Shown here: positions 27,989 to 36,899 of the stretch, one piece after another
How the letters are laid out: each line of letters begins with the position of its first letter
Numbering within the stretch: position 1 is the first letter of the stretch
Source: Nitratireductor indicus C115
GTDB taxonomy: Bacteria; Pseudomonadota; Alphaproteobacteria; Rhizobiales; Rhizobiaceae
DNA length: 64,000 nt
Reading direction: 5' to 3'
Assembly (NCBI RefSeq): GCF_000300515.1
Contig: NZ_AMSI01000011.1
Coordinates: forward strand, 62,001 to 126,000
Notes under the pieces: model-generated
Seen by the model: the letters and a program-made list of their open reading frames with translations, nothing else
Database searches by the model: none
What the model was told of the DNA's origin: nothing
Position numbers and translations under genes: made by a program

Positions 27989-28738
27989 TCAATGGCCCGG
28001 ATGGACAGCGTCGTTGAGATACATGCAGGTCAGAACGGCAAAGACGTATGCCTGCATGAAAGCCACGAGGAATTCGAGGCCAGTGATTGCCACCGTCATG
28101 ATGAGCGGCAGTACCGCACCGGCAACGCCGACAGCGCCAAGAGCGCTCATCGATGTGACGAAACCGGCGAAGACTTTGAGCGTGATGTGACCAGCGAGCA
28201 TGTTGGCGAAAAGACGAACCGACAGGCTGACCGGACGCGACAGGAAGGAAACGATCTCGATCAGCACGACGAGCGGAACGACGATGCCCGGCACGCCCTG
28301 CGGAACGAAAAGCTTCAGGAAGCCGAAGCCATGTTTCCAGAAGCCGTAAACGACCACGGTGCCGATCACCAGAAGCGCAAGCGCGAAGGTGACGATGATG
28401 TGGCTGGTCACGGTGAAGAAGTAGGGAAAGAGGCCAAGCAGGTTGGCCATCAGAACGAACATGAAGATGGAGAAGACGAACGGGAAGAACCGCATGCCAT
28501 GCGACCCCGCCGAATCTCTCAACATCGACGCCACGAACTCGTAGCTCATCTCCGAAATGGACTGGAGACGGCCAGGCACGAGGCCGCGGCTGGAGGTGGT
28601 CAGAAAGAGAAACGCGCCGGCGGCGACCACGGTCGCAACCATGAAGGCGGACGCATTGGTAAAGGAGAAATCCAATCCGCCGATCTCGATCGGAATCCAT
28701 TTGGAGATCTGGAATTGATGGATCGGATCGTTGGCCAC
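27989..28738 (-). CDS. atpB: ATP synthase F0 subunit a
   Basis: Stator half-channel subunit for protons. The 249 residues have five or six membrane helices. The essential Arg is in the [16 protein letters not shown] helix, and [19 protein letters not shown] is the last helix. The start appears to be a GTG at 28738 ([10 protein letters not shown]) preceded by a G-rich ribosome site. Second gene of the F0 operon; 132 bases separate it from atpE. Confidence 0.97.
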   Translation of the reverse strand: MANDPIHQFQISKWIPIEIGGLDFSFTNASAFMVATVVAAGAFLFLTTSSRGLVPGRLQSISEMSYEFVASMLRDSAGSHGMRFFPFVFSIFMFVLMANLLGLFPYFFTVTSHIIVTFALALLVIGTVVVYGFWKHGFGFLKLFVPQGVPGIVVPLVVLIEIVSFLSRPVSLSVRLFANMLAGHITLKVFAGFVTSMSALGAVGVAGAVLPLIMTVAITGLEFLVAFMQAYVFAVLTCMYLNDAVHPGH

Positions 28739-28777
28739 CTGGACCCCCTCGCTTCTACCTCGGCGCCCGCGCGCCTG

Positions 28778-29143
28778 TCACTTTTCTCGCAGGTCCTTAT
28801 CGCCTTTCGGCGATTGGGTCCCGAATTCAGCTATAAGCCCTGCAGATCGCAGGACATTTAGAACACCTGCCCCAAAACCAAGGAGCAGGAACACAATCAA
28901 TCCCCAGGGGGACGTACCAGCGTAGCGATCTATAAACCAGCCCAGCGCAGCGCCGACCGCAACGCCGGCTACAAACTCGCTGGACAGCCTGAGCGCGTTT
29001 CCCACGCCCGCTACGCTGCCCTGTTCCTTCCCCTCGCCGCCATCTCGCTTCGCCGGTCGTCTGGCCGCGAGTGCCTTTTCGAGATCGCTGCGCCGGCGCT
29101 CCAAATCGTCCGGCCGATCTTCGTTAGCCACCGCAACCTCCAT
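28778..29143 (-). CDS. atpI: AtpI/AtpZ-type ATP synthase accessory protein
   Basis: A 121-residue protein leading the F0 operon. It has a charged N-terminus (DDLERRRSDLEKALAARR), and two membrane helices: LSSEFVAGVAVGAALGWFID and GLIVFLLLGFGAGVLNVLR. AtpI aids c-ring assembly and possibly Mg or Ca supply. ATG at 29143 is the first start; GGAGG inside codons 2-3 places an internal GTG at 29131 (VANEDRPDD) at a better distance, and that may be the true start. Confidence 0.9.
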   Translation of the reverse strand: MEVAVANEDRPDDLERRRSDLEKALAARRPAKRDGGEGKEQGSVAGVGNALRLSSEFVAGVAVGAALGWFIDRYAGTSPWGLIVFLLLGFGAGVLNVLRSAGLIAEFGTQSPKGDKDLREK

Positions 29144-29425
29144 ACCGGGTTTGCTGGTCAGCGGGTATCCGCTTGAAAGTCGCGCGCAACATAGTGAGCA
29201 CCCTCGCGGCAGTCAAGCCGCTGATGTGCGCATGCACAATGGCTACAAAGCCAATAAATTCAGCATCTTAGCTAGATGCGACAATGCGCGCGTCAGGAGA
29301 ATTCGCCACGACAGGGGGAATCGGCGGTGCGCAGTGATGATTTCGGGCAACAAAAGACGTCGTTTTTGCGGCTTTCGCTTCGAAATTCTCTTCACCGGGC
29401 CGGGCGATTCCGCCCGAGGCCGCCA
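29144..29425. other. Leader region of the F0 operon, no gene
   Basis: AT-richer stretch before atpI, on its minus strand. It holds two short palindromes, TGTGC-N4-GCACA (29225-29238) and GCATCT-N5-AGATGC (29263-29279). I see no convincing open frame. A RIME-like repeat follows from 29426 up to the SleB gene. Confidence 0.4.
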
Positions 29426-29521
29426 GAGCGGTTCATCGTTTCAGGGAAACGCGTCTCCGCTCCACCTCATTGTTTTTCCGCATTTGTGCGGACGTCAGAT
29501 GACTATATCTGGCTGCAAAAT
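29426..29521. repeat. RIME-like two-palindrome intergenic element
   Basis: GAGCGGTTC (29426-29434) is followed by an imperfect inverted half, TCTCCGCTCC, then by the second module CCGCATTTGTGCGG ... CAGATGACTATATCTG ... GGCTGCAAAATAC. It lies just downstream of the SleB stop codon. Confidence 0.7.
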
Positions 29522-29541
29522 ACTCCAAAGATGCGCCGCTT

Positions 29542-30732
29542 TCAGTTCCAGCCGCCGCCATAGGTGCGATAGAAAATGTGCTGGCCGATCTTCTTCACCC
29601 GTTCCATGGCGTTCGCCCAGCGCGGATGAACATAGGTCGCATGATAATGGGTGGCCGATCCCACTTCCGGAAGCCAGATCTTGCCTGCGGTGGTCGCCAT
29701 GGCCACTTCCTGCGCCATCTTGAAATGCGCGGGACTTTGAACGCGGTCGCGAATGCCGTCGCACGCGAAGGAGAACTGGCAGCGGTTGCGCCATTTCTCG
29801 TTCTGATAGACCACACCGCAGATGGAGTTAGGATAAGTGGGGTTGCGCACCCGGTTCAAGATGACCTGAGCGACGGCAGCCTGTCCCTTCACCGGTTCGC
29901 CGCGCGCTTCGAAATAGACGCCTGCGGCAAGGCATTGCTGCTCCTTGGCAGAGAAGACACTGGCGGGAAGCGGCGTACTCGCCCAGGGATGATCGCCGCG
30001 CGATACCGGCGGAATGAAGCGGCCGTCATCGACCTTTTCCTCAAGCAGAATGCTGGCAAAGGGCGAAGCCTTGGCATAATCGGGCTCGGCTGGCGCGTAA
30101 GCCGTGGCCAGGATATCGGGACGGTCGTTGTTGACGAGTTCGGCGATCGCGGTCGGCAGGCGCGAATCGCGCTTCTTGTCCTTCTTCATGTAGAAGGAGG
30201 AGGCGATCTTCACCTCCTCTCCCTTGATCTGCGGTTTCACGAAGGCCATCAGAGGCTCATCCGCCGGTGGCACCTTCATCAGGAAACTGCTTTGCTCGAA
30301 TATGGATCCCGCGTTGAAACGTTTGGGCGGCTGCATCGGGGCAACCTGAACGAGGCGGCCCTTCTTTTCCTTGCGGTTGATGCGGTCCTCATCCGGGGTC
30401 GTGCCGGTAAAGCCCTTCTTGCCGCGAAAAGCGACTTCGCCGATGCCGGGTGCCGACATGCCCGAGCCGGAGATACTGGCGGTCTTCAGGGATTGGTCGA
30501 TAAAGGGCATCTCTGCCTTGTGAACGGAGCCGGCGACAGAGCGTTCGACAAACGCGGCCCAGCGCGCGCCTCCGCCTTCCTCGCCGGAGATCAGCCCCGC
30601 CATGTCCTGATGCGCGATGGCGCTCGGGAACCCGACCCACATGCCAAGCGCCACGATTGCCGGCGCGAGAAACGAACGATGTTCACCATCCGCCACGCGC
30701 GGCGTTTTTCCTGTCCGACGAAGCACCCACAC
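29542..30732 (-). CDS. Cell wall hydrolase with C-terminal SleB domain
   Basis: About 396 residues. The N-terminus is basic with one hydrophobic segment (SFLAPAIVALGMWVGFPSAI), fitting secretion or inner-membrane anchoring. A long, poorly conserved middle leads to the SleB hydrolase_2 domain (EQQCLAAGVYFEARGEPVKG, AQVILNRVRNPTYPNSICGV, CQFSFACDG, THYHATYVHPRWA), a peptidoglycan amidase/lytic-type fold with the conserved catalytic Glu in YFEARGE. In rhizobia such enzymes act in cell-wall remodelling, not germination. The start is a GTG: 30732 is the first, but GGAGAG spacing favours the GTG two codons on at 30726. Confidence 0.88.
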   Translation of the reverse strand: MWVLRRTGKTPRVADGEHRSFLAPAIVALGMWVGFPSAIAHQDMAGLISGEEGGGARWAAFVERSVAGSVHKAEMPFIDQSLKTASISGSGMSAPGIGEVAFRGKKGFTGTTPDEDRINRKEKKGRLVQVAPMQPPKRFNAGSIFEQSSFLMKVPPADEPLMAFVKPQIKGEEVKIASSFYMKKDKKRDSRLPTAIAELVNNDRPDILATAYAPAEPDYAKASPFASILLEEKVDDGRFIPPVSRGDHPWASTPLPASVFSAKEQQCLAAGVYFEARGEPVKGQAAVAQVILNRVRNPTYPNSICGVVYQNEKWRNRCQFSFACDGIRDRVQSPAHFKMAQEVAMATTAGKIWLPEVGSATHYHATYVHPRWANAMERVKKIGQHIFYRTYGGGWN

Positions 30733-30773
30733 TCTCCGCTACGCAACTCAACCCTTATTGGACGAACCATAAT

Positions 30774-30797
30774 TGGTTAACCTTGATCGCTGGTTAA
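30774..30797 (-). promoter_or_regulatory. Two CtrA-type half-sites upstream of the SleB gene
   Basis: The minus strand has GTTAACCAGC and GTTAACCAAT, both containing TTAACCA, the conserved half of the CtrA cell-cycle regulator site, spaced 17 bases start to start. They lie about 40-65 bases upstream of the SleB start. The full TTAA-N7-TTAA spacing is not present. Confidence 0.35.
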
Positions 30798-30831
30798 CGC
30801 GGTTCACGAAAGTGAAGGCGGCCGGAAACGC

Positions 30832-30869
30832 AAAAGGCTGGCCCGGTATTCATGCCGGGCCAGCCTTTC
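30832..30869 (-). terminator. Terminator after der
   Basis: A perfect stem of AAAGGCTGGCCCGG and CCGGGCCAGCCTTT around an 8-base loop ends 50 bases downstream of the der stop codon. Confidence 0.9.
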
Positions 30870-30919
30870 ATTCGATGCATATAATAAAGTGCCAGCAATA
30901 AAGCGCTGACAGCGGTGCC

Positions 30920-32347
30920 TCAGCTCTTTTTCCGCGCACGCCCCGCATAGGGGTTGTCGGACGTGCGCAGCGCAACGCGGATCGGCACGCCGAACAGATT
31001 GAAGGTCTCGCGCAGGCCGTTCACCAGATATCGCACATAGGATTGCGGCATCGCGTCGGGCCGCGAGCACGAAACGACGAAGCCCGGAGGCCGCGTCTTG
31101 ATCTGGGTGATGTATTTCACCTTCAGACGGCGGCCAGCAACGGCGGGCGGCGGGTGCTGCGCCGTTGCGCCTTCCAGCCAGCGATTGAGACGTCCGGTGG
31201 AAACGCGGCTGTTCCAGGTGCGGTGCGTCTTTTCAACGGCCTCCAGCAACTTGTCGAGGCCGCGCCCCGTTTCGGCGGAAATGGGAACGGCCTGGAGGCC
31301 ACGCACCTGCGGCAACAGCCGTTCGGTCTTTTCGCGCAGCTCGGCAAGCATTTCCTGCCGATCCTCGATCAGGTCCCATTTGTTGAAGGCGATCACGGGC
31401 GCCCTGCCCTCGCGGATCACCAGATCGGCAATCTGCAGGTCCTGTTTCTCGAAAGGTATGGTGGCGTCAAAAACGATGATGACCACTTCCGCAAAGCGGG
31501 CCGCACGGATGCCATCTGCGACCGACAGTTTTTCCAGCTTCGCCTGCACGCGCGCCTTTCGGCGCAGGCCCGCCGTGTCGAACAGCTTGATCTTGCGGCC
31601 GCGCCATTCCCAGTCGACGGAAATCGAATCGCGCGTAATGCCGGCCTCCGGCCCCGTCAGCATGCGATCCTGGCCGATCAGCGCATTGATCAGTGTGGAT
31701 TTTCCGACATTTGGCCGGCCCATTACCGCAATTCGCAGCGGCTTGGTCGCGTCGTAGGGGGCTTCCTCCGCTTCCGGGTCCACATCCTCGCCGACGGCGA
31801 TCTCCTCTCCGGGCATGGCGACCGGTTCGGTTTCCTCAGCCAGCGCCACGTCCTCACCAAGGGCTTCGACAATGGCGTCACGCAGATCGGACATTCCCAG
31901 GCCGTGTTCGGCAGAGATGGCGACCGGATCACCGAGCCCCAGGCCCCAGGCGTCGATCACGCCGGCAGCGGCCGCGTTGACATCCGTCTTGTTGGCGACG
32001 AGCACCACAGGTTTTCCCTTGCGGCGCAGAAGATCGGCAAAGGTCGAATCGTCCGGCATGACGCCGGCACGCGCATCGATGACGAAAAGCGCAATGTCGG
32101 CTTCATCGATGGCGATCTCGGTCTGGGCGCGCATGCGCCCCTCGAGTGTGGGAGCGGCTGCACTTTCAAGGCCAGCCGTATCGATGACTTCGAAACGGAG
32201 GTCCTGAAGTTTGGCGGGGTGGGAACGGCGGTCGCGCGTCACCCCAGGCGTATCGTCGACGATCGCCAGACGACGGCCGGCAAGCCGGTTGAAGAGCGTG
32301 GACTTGCCGACGTTCGGCCGGCCGATGATTGCGAGCTTGAAGGCCAT
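30920..32347 (-). CDS. der: Ribosome biogenesis GTPase Der (EngA)
   Basis: Tandem GTPase needed for 50S ribosome assembly. The 475 residues carry two G domains: [16 protein letters not shown] (residues 8-23) with DTAGLE and NKTD, and [16 protein letters not shown] (near 209-224) with DTAGLRRKA and NKWD. An acidic linker ([18 protein letters not shown]) lies between, and the KH-like C-terminal domain ends in [11 protein letters not shown]. It is preceded, 13 bases away, by the YfgM-like gene in the same operon. Confidence 0.98.
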   Translation of the reverse strand: MAFKLAIIGRPNVGKSTLFNRLAGRRLAIVDDTPGVTRDRRSHPAKLQDLRFEVIDTAGLESAAAPTLEGRMRAQTEIAIDEADIALFVIDARAGVMPDDSTFADLLRRKGKPVVLVANKTDVNAAAAGVIDAWGLGLGDPVAISAEHGLGMSDLRDAIVEALGEDVALAEETEPVAMPGEEIAVGEDVDPEAEEAPYDATKPLRIAVMGRPNVGKSTLINALIGQDRMLTGPEAGITRDSISVDWEWRGRKIKLFDTAGLRRKARVQAKLEKLSVADGIRAARFAEVVIIVFDATIPFEKQDLQIADLVIREGRAPVIAFNKWDLIEDRQEMLAELREKTERLLPQVRGLQAVPISAETGRGLDKLLEAVEKTHRTWNSRVSTGRLNRWLEGATAQHPPPAVAGRRLKVKYITQIKTRPPGFVVSCSRPDAMPQSYVRYLVNGLRETFNLFGVPIRVALRTSDNPYAGRARKKS

Positions 32348-32360
32348 GGGGCTTTGCTCG

Positions 32361-33026
32361 CTAACTGGCCGGGCCCGAACCCGCGATCAGCTCCGACATG
32401 ATCTCGGCGCGCTGGCGCGTGTTGCGCGGGGCGGCGGCATCGCCGGCGATTTGCTCGAAAAGCTTCAGCGCGTCCTCACGCTTGCCTTCCTTCCAGGCCG
32501 AGAGCGCAAGAGCTTCACGTGCGGTGTGCCGCAGGGCGTTTCCGTCGGAGGTCAGGGTCTCGACGCGGGCGGAGACATCCGCATAGGAACCGTGATCCAC
32601 GAGAAGGAGACCGGCGCGAAGACGTGCTACGTCCGCGACCACATCGGACGTGGAACGGTCGGCCGCGATGGCGTCGAACGCCTTTACGGCTTCATCGACC
32701 TCGCCCTTGGCAGCCAGAACCGTTGCCGCGCGCATGCGAGCCAAAAGCGGATAGGCGCCGTGGCCCGTCTTTTCCAGCTCATCGAAAGCGGCAAGCGCCT
32801 GATCATTCTCGCCTTGGCGGGCAAGCTGGAGGGCCTGCGAGAACGCGTCGCCGGAAGCGTTGGCGCGTGAGGTCGTCCAGCGCTCATAGCCGACATAGCC
32901 GGCTGTCGCCACAACGAGCAGCACCGCAGCGCCGATTGCGAGCGGGCCAAAACGGCGCCAGATCGACTTGAGCTGATCCTGGCGCAGCTCCTCATTGACC
33001 TCGCGAATGAAACTGTCGTCGGACAT
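32361..33026 (-). CDS. YfgM-type membrane-anchored TPR protein
   Basis: A 221-residue inner-membrane protein with a cytoplasmic N-terminus ([20 protein letters not shown]), one membrane segment ([20 protein letters not shown], about 26-45) and a periplasmic TPR-like domain ([20 protein letters not shown] ... [19 protein letters not shown]). YfgM proteins partner with the Sec translocon and periplasmic chaperones and are commonly adjacent to der (engA), as here. There is no BamB gene in the gap, although BamB often lies between the two. Confidence 0.88.
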   Translation of the reverse strand: MSDDSFIREVNEELRQDQLKSIWRRFGPLAIGAAVLLVVATAGYVGYERWTTSRANASGDAFSQALQLARQGENDQALAAFDELEKTGHGAYPLLARMRAATVLAAKGEVDEAVKAFDAIAADRSTSDVVADVARLRAGLLLVDHGSYADVSARVETLTSDGNALRHTAREALALSAWKEGKREDALKLFEQIAGDAAAPRNTRQRAEIMSELIAGSGPAS

Positions 33027-33158
33027 GTGCGAACCGTGTCTGGCGGGAAAATCCCGCGTGGGTTTGTGTTCCGCGCTTTTTAGACGAAATTCGCCTTCAT
33101 GGAAGGGGGCGGGAACATTTCGAGGGCATTCTGTTCATTTCAGGCCTTTTCAAGGCAT

Positions 33159-33184
33159 GGGAATTGCCCAAGAAGGCAATTCCC
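33159..33184. promoter_or_regulatory. Perfect 10-bp inverted repeat between divergent genes
   Basis: GGGAATTGCC (33159-33168) and GGCAATTCCC (33175-33184) are perfect inverted arms separated by CAAGAA. The repeat sits 63 bases before the deacetylase start and 132 before the YfgM start, where a regulator could control both. It could also be a small hairpin in the leader of the deacetylase mRNA. Confidence 0.5.
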
Positions 33185-33247
33185 AAAGGCGGCCACATTT
33201 CATCGCTAGCCTTCCCGGCATTGAAATGCACCCTCCTGGATCAGGTT

Positions 33248-34282
33248 ATGACGAGATTTCTTCGCGTCGGCATTCTGGCGCTCGCTCCCCTTGTGTTTTC
33301 ATTCGCAAGCACAGCAACCTCATTTGCGAATAACATCGCGCAGGAAAACAAAAGCGCCGCCACACCGCAATATGTCATTATTTCCTTCGATGGTGCACAG
33401 CATATCGCGCAATGGCAGCGCAGCCGCGCACTGGGACGGGAGATCAACGCGCATTTCAGCTATTTCCTCTCCTGCGTCTATCTGCTGACGCCGGAAACGC
33501 GCTTCACCTACAAGGCTCCCGGCTTCGGCAAGCCGCGCTCGAATGTCGGATATGCGCAATCGCGCGACGAGGTGGCCGGCCGGCTCGATCAGATTTGGCA
33601 GGCCCATCTGGAAGGACACGACATCAGCAGCCATGGCTGCGGTCACTTCGACGGCAAGGGCTGGAGCCTGAGCGACTGGAACAGCGAGTTCGAACAATTC
33701 ACCGATATCGTTGGCGGAGCCTGGAAGAGAAACGGCATCGAGGGGGAGCCGGCCGGCTGGCAGGATTTCGTCCACGATGAAATCCGTGGCTTTCGCGCCC
33801 CCTACCTCTCGACCAACAATGCACTTTACAAGGCGCTCGCGGGGCAAGGCTTCCTTTATGATGCCAGCGGTGTTTCGAAAGGCCCGGTCCTGCCGAAGGC
33901 ACGCGGCGGCGTGGAGCGCTTTTCGCTGCCGCTCATCCCCGAGGGTCCCAACGAGCGCAATGTGATCGCCATGGACTACAATCTTTATGTGCGCCATTCG
34001 GGCGGCAAGGAACGCCCCGAAAAGGCTTCGGTCTATGAGGAGCGCGCTTATGAGGCCTTTCTGGCCAGTTTCGACAAGCAATATCGCGGGCAGCGCATAC
34101 CCGTGCAGCTGGGGTTCCACTTCACCCTGATGAATGGCGGCGCCTATTGGAACGCGCTGGAGCGTTTCGCCCGAGAGGTGTGTTCGAAGAACGACGTGCG
34201 TTGCGTCAGCTATCGGGATTATCTTGCCGCACAGGCCGGCGATGAACGCGCCCGGCCGAAGGCTGAGGGCGGTGGAACCTGA
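33248..34282 (+). CDS. Secreted polysaccharide deacetylase-family protein
   Basis: A 344-residue NodB-fold (CE4-like) protein starting at the ATG 33248 with a signal peptide (VGILALAPLVFSFASTATSFA). Motif 1 Asp is in YVIISFDGA, the metal His pair is in SSHGCGH (HxxxH), and RAPYL is motif 3. It is the divergent kind with insertions (SWNSEFEQF region). Expected to remove N- or O-acetyl groups from an extracellular or cell-wall polysaccharide; the substrate is unknown. It is divergent from yfgM/der and ends in a bidirectional terminator shared with the BCCT gene. Confidence 0.85.
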   Translation: MTRFLRVGILALAPLVFSFASTATSFANNIAQENKSAATPQYVIISFDGAQHIAQWQRSRALGREINAHFSYFLSCVYLLTPETRFTYKAPGFGKPRSNVGYAQSRDEVAGRLDQIWQAHLEGHDISSHGCGHFDGKGWSLSDWNSEFEQFTDIVGGAWKRNGIEGEPAGWQDFVHDEIRGFRAPYLSTNNALYKALAGQGFLYDASGVSKGPVLPKARGGVERFSLPLIPEGPNERNVIAMDYNLYVRHSGGKERPEKASVYEERAYEAFLASFDKQYRGQRIPVQLGFHFTLMNGGAYWNALERFAREVCSKNDVRCVSYRDYLAAQAGDERARPKAEGGGT

Positions 34283-34293
34283 AGCCCAATCAG

Positions 34294-34324
34294 AAAAGCC
34301 CCGATGCGAAGCACCGGGGCTTTT
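34294..34324. terminator. Bidirectional terminator between the deacetylase and BCCT genes
   Basis: AAAAGCCCCG pairs with CGGGGCTTTT around an 11-base loop. It sits between two convergent stop codons (34282 and 34356), so it can serve both strands. Confidence 0.9.
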
Positions 34325-34355
34325 CTTATGTGCGATCAGAAGGCGATGCTATCCC

Positions 34356-35957
34356 TCAGTCGGAGGAGCCATCGATCGCCTTGTACTCGAAACGCAACGC
34401 CTTGAACGTGGCGTAGAGCATCAGCACCATCAGGATCGCGAACGGGAACCCAGTTGCGATCGCGCCGGCCTGCAGGGCAGCGAGGCCGCCGCCCAAAAGC
34501 AGCACGATGGCGACCAGACCTTCGAACAGGGCCCAGAAGACACGCTGAGCGACCGGAGCGTCGATCTTGCCTCCGGCGGTGATGGTGTCGATCACCAGGG
34601 ATCCCGAATCCGACGAGGTGACGAAGAACACGATCACCAGAATGATGCCGATCAAAGAGCTGACGCCGGCCAGCGGCAGGTCGGCGAGCATCGCGAAAAG
34701 CGAAAGCTCGGGAACATAGTCCACCACCGTCTGCTGCACGCCGTTGTAACCCTCATTGAGGAACTGGCTCAGTGCGGTGCCGCCGAATGTCGTCATCCAC
34801 AGAATGGAAACGATTGTTGGAATGATGAGCACGCAGATGATGAACTCGCGCACCGTGCGCCCCTTGGAAACGCGGGCAATGAACATGCCCACGAAAGGCG
34901 ACCAGGAAATCCACCATGCCCAATAGAAGGTGGTCCAGCCGTGCATGAAGTCGGTGTCCTCGCGACCCACCCAGTTCGACAGTTCAGGAAGCTCCTTCAC
35001 ATAGAACCAGGCGTTGGAGAAAAAGCCCGAGATAATCTCCATGGTCGGCCCGAATGCGATCACGAACAGGAGCAACGCCAGGGCCAGCACCATGTTGATC
35101 TCCGACAGGCGCTTGACGCCGGCATCGAGGCCAGCCACCACGGAAGTCAACGCGACGCCGGTTATGCAGACGATCAGGATGACCTTCATCATGTCCGTGT
35201 TTGGAACGCCATAAAGCTCATTCAGACCGGCAAGGGCCTGCGAGGCGCCGAAACCCAGCGACGTGGCGAGGCCGAACAATGTTGCAAGGACGGCCATGAT
35301 ATCGACCACATGACCGATCCAGCCGCGAATCCTTTCACCGAAGATCGGATAGAACACCGAGCGAATGGAGAGCGGCAGGCCCTTGTTGTAGGCGGCAAGC
35401 GAAAGCGAAAGCGCAAGCACCGCATAGATCGCCCAGGGGTGAAGTCCCCAATGGAAGATGGTGGCGGCCATGCCCATTTCACGCGCGGCAACAGCTGCGC
35501 CTTCCACCAGCTGACCGTCGGCCAGAGGCGCCTCCAGACCGAGTGGCGGATTGTTGAAATGGTACATCGGCTCAAGAACGCCGAAGAACATCAGGCCAAT
35601 TCCCATACCGGCCGCAAACAGCATGGCGAACCATCCGGAATAGGAATACTCGGCAACGGCATCCTTGCCGCCAAGCCTGACCTTGCCCAGCGGAGACAGG
35701 GCCACCGCAAGACAGAACAATACAAAGAGATTGGCCGACAGCATGAAGACCCAATCGAAGGTCGAGGTCAGCCAGGTCCGCAGCCCGCCAAGGCCTGCGG
35801 CAGCCGTCTCGCTGAAAATCAGCGCGAAGACGACGAATGCGATGATGAGCACCGCGGAGACGAAGAATACAGGGTTGTGAACATCAAGGCCCAGCACGCG
35901 GACATTGTCCTGACCTGCTTCTAGCCCGTGATCCTCCTCAAAGGTTGTTTCAGACAT
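34356..35957 (-). CDS. BCCT-family betaine/choline/carnitine transporter
   Basis: A 533-residue sodium- or proton-coupled transporter with about 12 membrane segments. The BCCT signature GMGIGLMFFGVLEPMYHF (near 114-131) and the aromatic box helix FYWAWWISWSPFVGMFIARV are intact, followed by VFFVTSSDSGSLVIDTI. Likely imports glycine betaine or a related quaternary amine for osmoprotection. No regulatory C-terminal tail extension is obvious. The window also has a glucosylglycerate unit at the far end, but the two are not adjacent. Confidence 0.93.
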   Translation of the reverse strand: MSETTFEEDHGLEAGQDNVRVLGLDVHNPVFFVSAVLIIAFVVFALIFSETAAAGLGGLRTWLTSTFDWVFMLSANLFVLFCLAVALSPLGKVRLGGKDAVAEYSYSGWFAMLFAAGMGIGLMFFGVLEPMYHFNNPPLGLEAPLADGQLVEGAAVAAREMGMAATIFHWGLHPWAIYAVLALSLSLAAYNKGLPLSIRSVFYPIFGERIRGWIGHVVDIMAVLATLFGLATSLGFGASQALAGLNELYGVPNTDMMKVILIVCITGVALTSVVAGLDAGVKRLSEINMVLALALLLFVIAFGPTMEIISGFFSNAWFYVKELPELSNWVGREDTDFMHGWTTFYWAWWISWSPFVGMFIARVSKGRTVREFIICVLIIPTIVSILWMTTFGGTALSQFLNEGYNGVQQTVVDYVPELSLFAMLADLPLAGVSSLIGIILVIVFFVTSSDSGSLVIDTITAGGKIDAPVAQRVFWALFEGLVAIVLLLGGGLAALQAGAIATGFPFAILMVLMLYATFKALRFEYKAIDGSSD

Positions 35958-36396
35958 TTGTCACTCCATTCTGTCCGATGGCTGGAGGCAAACGACTTTC
36001 AAAGCCGCCCGCCGCCGGAACATTCCTCCACGCGGAAAATCATGCCCAAACGCCCAAGGGCGCATGGTCCAAAAGACGATTCCGAAGATGTGGATTGGCT
36101 TCAAACTTCAACAAATGAGCGCAGATTGGAACCCCAAAGGGGCAAAAAACTGCCCAAAACCTGCCGCATTTGAGCTTAGACGCCTTATTTTCCATGGCTT
36201 TCAGCAATGCTGGGAGAAACGCCAAAACTTGCTTGCAATGTCGAAACTTCGAGACAAACTGCTTTTGAAAAATTCCGAATTTGGCCTGATTTATTGCCTA
36301 GGTTGGTTCACGGATAGGGACAAAACATGCGAGCCGCAGATGGAACCAAATCATCGTCTGCGGCTTTATGAGTGGAAGGTTATGTGGAGAGGACCC
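35958..36396. other. AT-rich leader region of the glycine-zipper lipoprotein gene
   Basis: 440 bases between the BCCT start and the lipoprotein ATG, notably richer in A/T than the surrounding DNA. The plus-strand frame continuing upstream has no signal or family character. A stem GCCGCAGA (36333-36340) / TCTGCGGC (36357-36364) is followed by TTTATG, resembling a small terminator or attenuator. No other RNA is recognised. Confidence 0.45.
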
Positions 36397-36666
36397 ATGA
36401 ATAAGAGTATTTTTCTCGTACCGGCACTGCTTCTTTCGGTTGCCGCATGCACCCCGACCGAACAGGGTGCAGCCTTTGGCGGTGCCAGCGGTGCAGCCAT
36501 CGGTGCACTCGCCTCCGGCAACAAGGTCGAAGGCGCAATCATCGGTGGCGCGATCGGTACGGTTGCCGGCGCACTGGTGGGCCGCGCCTCGGAGAACAGC
36601 AACCGCTGTATCTACCGCGACCAGTACGGCCGCCGTTACGAGGCATCGTGCCCGCGCGGCTACTGA
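36397..36666 (+). CDS. Glycine-zipper outer-membrane lipoprotein
   Basis: An 89-residue small lipoprotein. Signal peptide and lipobox: MNKSIFLVPALLLSVAAC, so Cys18 is the likely acylation site. The mature part is a glycine zipper (AAFGGASGAAIGALASGN and IIGGAIGTVAGALVG), expected to insert in or pack against membranes, followed by a short C-terminal tail with two Cys (NRCIYRDQYGRRYEASCPRG). Similar YMGG-type lipoproteins are stress-related in rhizobia. A good terminator follows at 36705. Confidence 0.85.
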   Translation: MNKSIFLVPALLLSVAACTPTEQGAAFGGASGAAIGALASGNKVEGAIIGGAIGTVAGALVGRASENSNRCIYRDQYGRRYEASCPRGY

Positions 36667-36704
36667 TCAAAGGCGCATAACCCGCCTTTCTTGGCGAGTG
36701 ACAG

Positions 36705-36737
36705 AAAGGCCGGAAGGTGCAAACCTTCCGGCCTTTT
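36705..36737 (+). terminator. Terminator after the glycine-zipper lipoprotein
   Basis: AAAGGCCGGAAGGT and ACCTTCCGGCCTTTT form a perfect stem around a 4-base loop, ending in a T-run, 39 bases past the stop codon. Confidence 0.92.
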
Positions 36738-36754
36738 CCATGCGTTTTTTTAGA

Positions 36755-36857
36755 GCATTTATGCAGACGTCAGGTGGAATCACCTGACGTCTGCATAAAT
36801 GCGGAAAAACAAAGAGATAGATCGGTTCAAGGTTTCCGTCGAACGGTGAATCGATCT
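36755..36857. repeat. RIME-like element with a perfect 22-bp inverted repeat
   Basis: The first palindrome has perfect 22-base arms at 36755-36776 and 36781-36802 around a 4-base loop (GAAT). The left arm begins GCATTTATGC, and the right arm ends with its complement. After GGAAAAACAAAGAGATAG the second palindrome (GATCGGTTCA ... TGAATCGATC) runs to 36857. This two-palindrome layout with the CAAAGAGATAG linker is characteristic of Rhizobium RIME elements. Confidence 0.85.
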
Positions 36858-36899
36858 AAGGGCCGATGACGGGGATATCCAAAGGGTAAGCCATGTATA

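Noticed and set aside
29542-30732. Spore germination system (SleB)
   Set aside because: The domain occurs widely in non-sporulating alphaproteobacteria; no spore genes are present.
34134-35924. 596-codon plus-strand open frame
   Set aside because: Antisense shadow of the BCCT transporter; its His/Gln/Glu-rich composition is that of a reversed membrane-protein gene.
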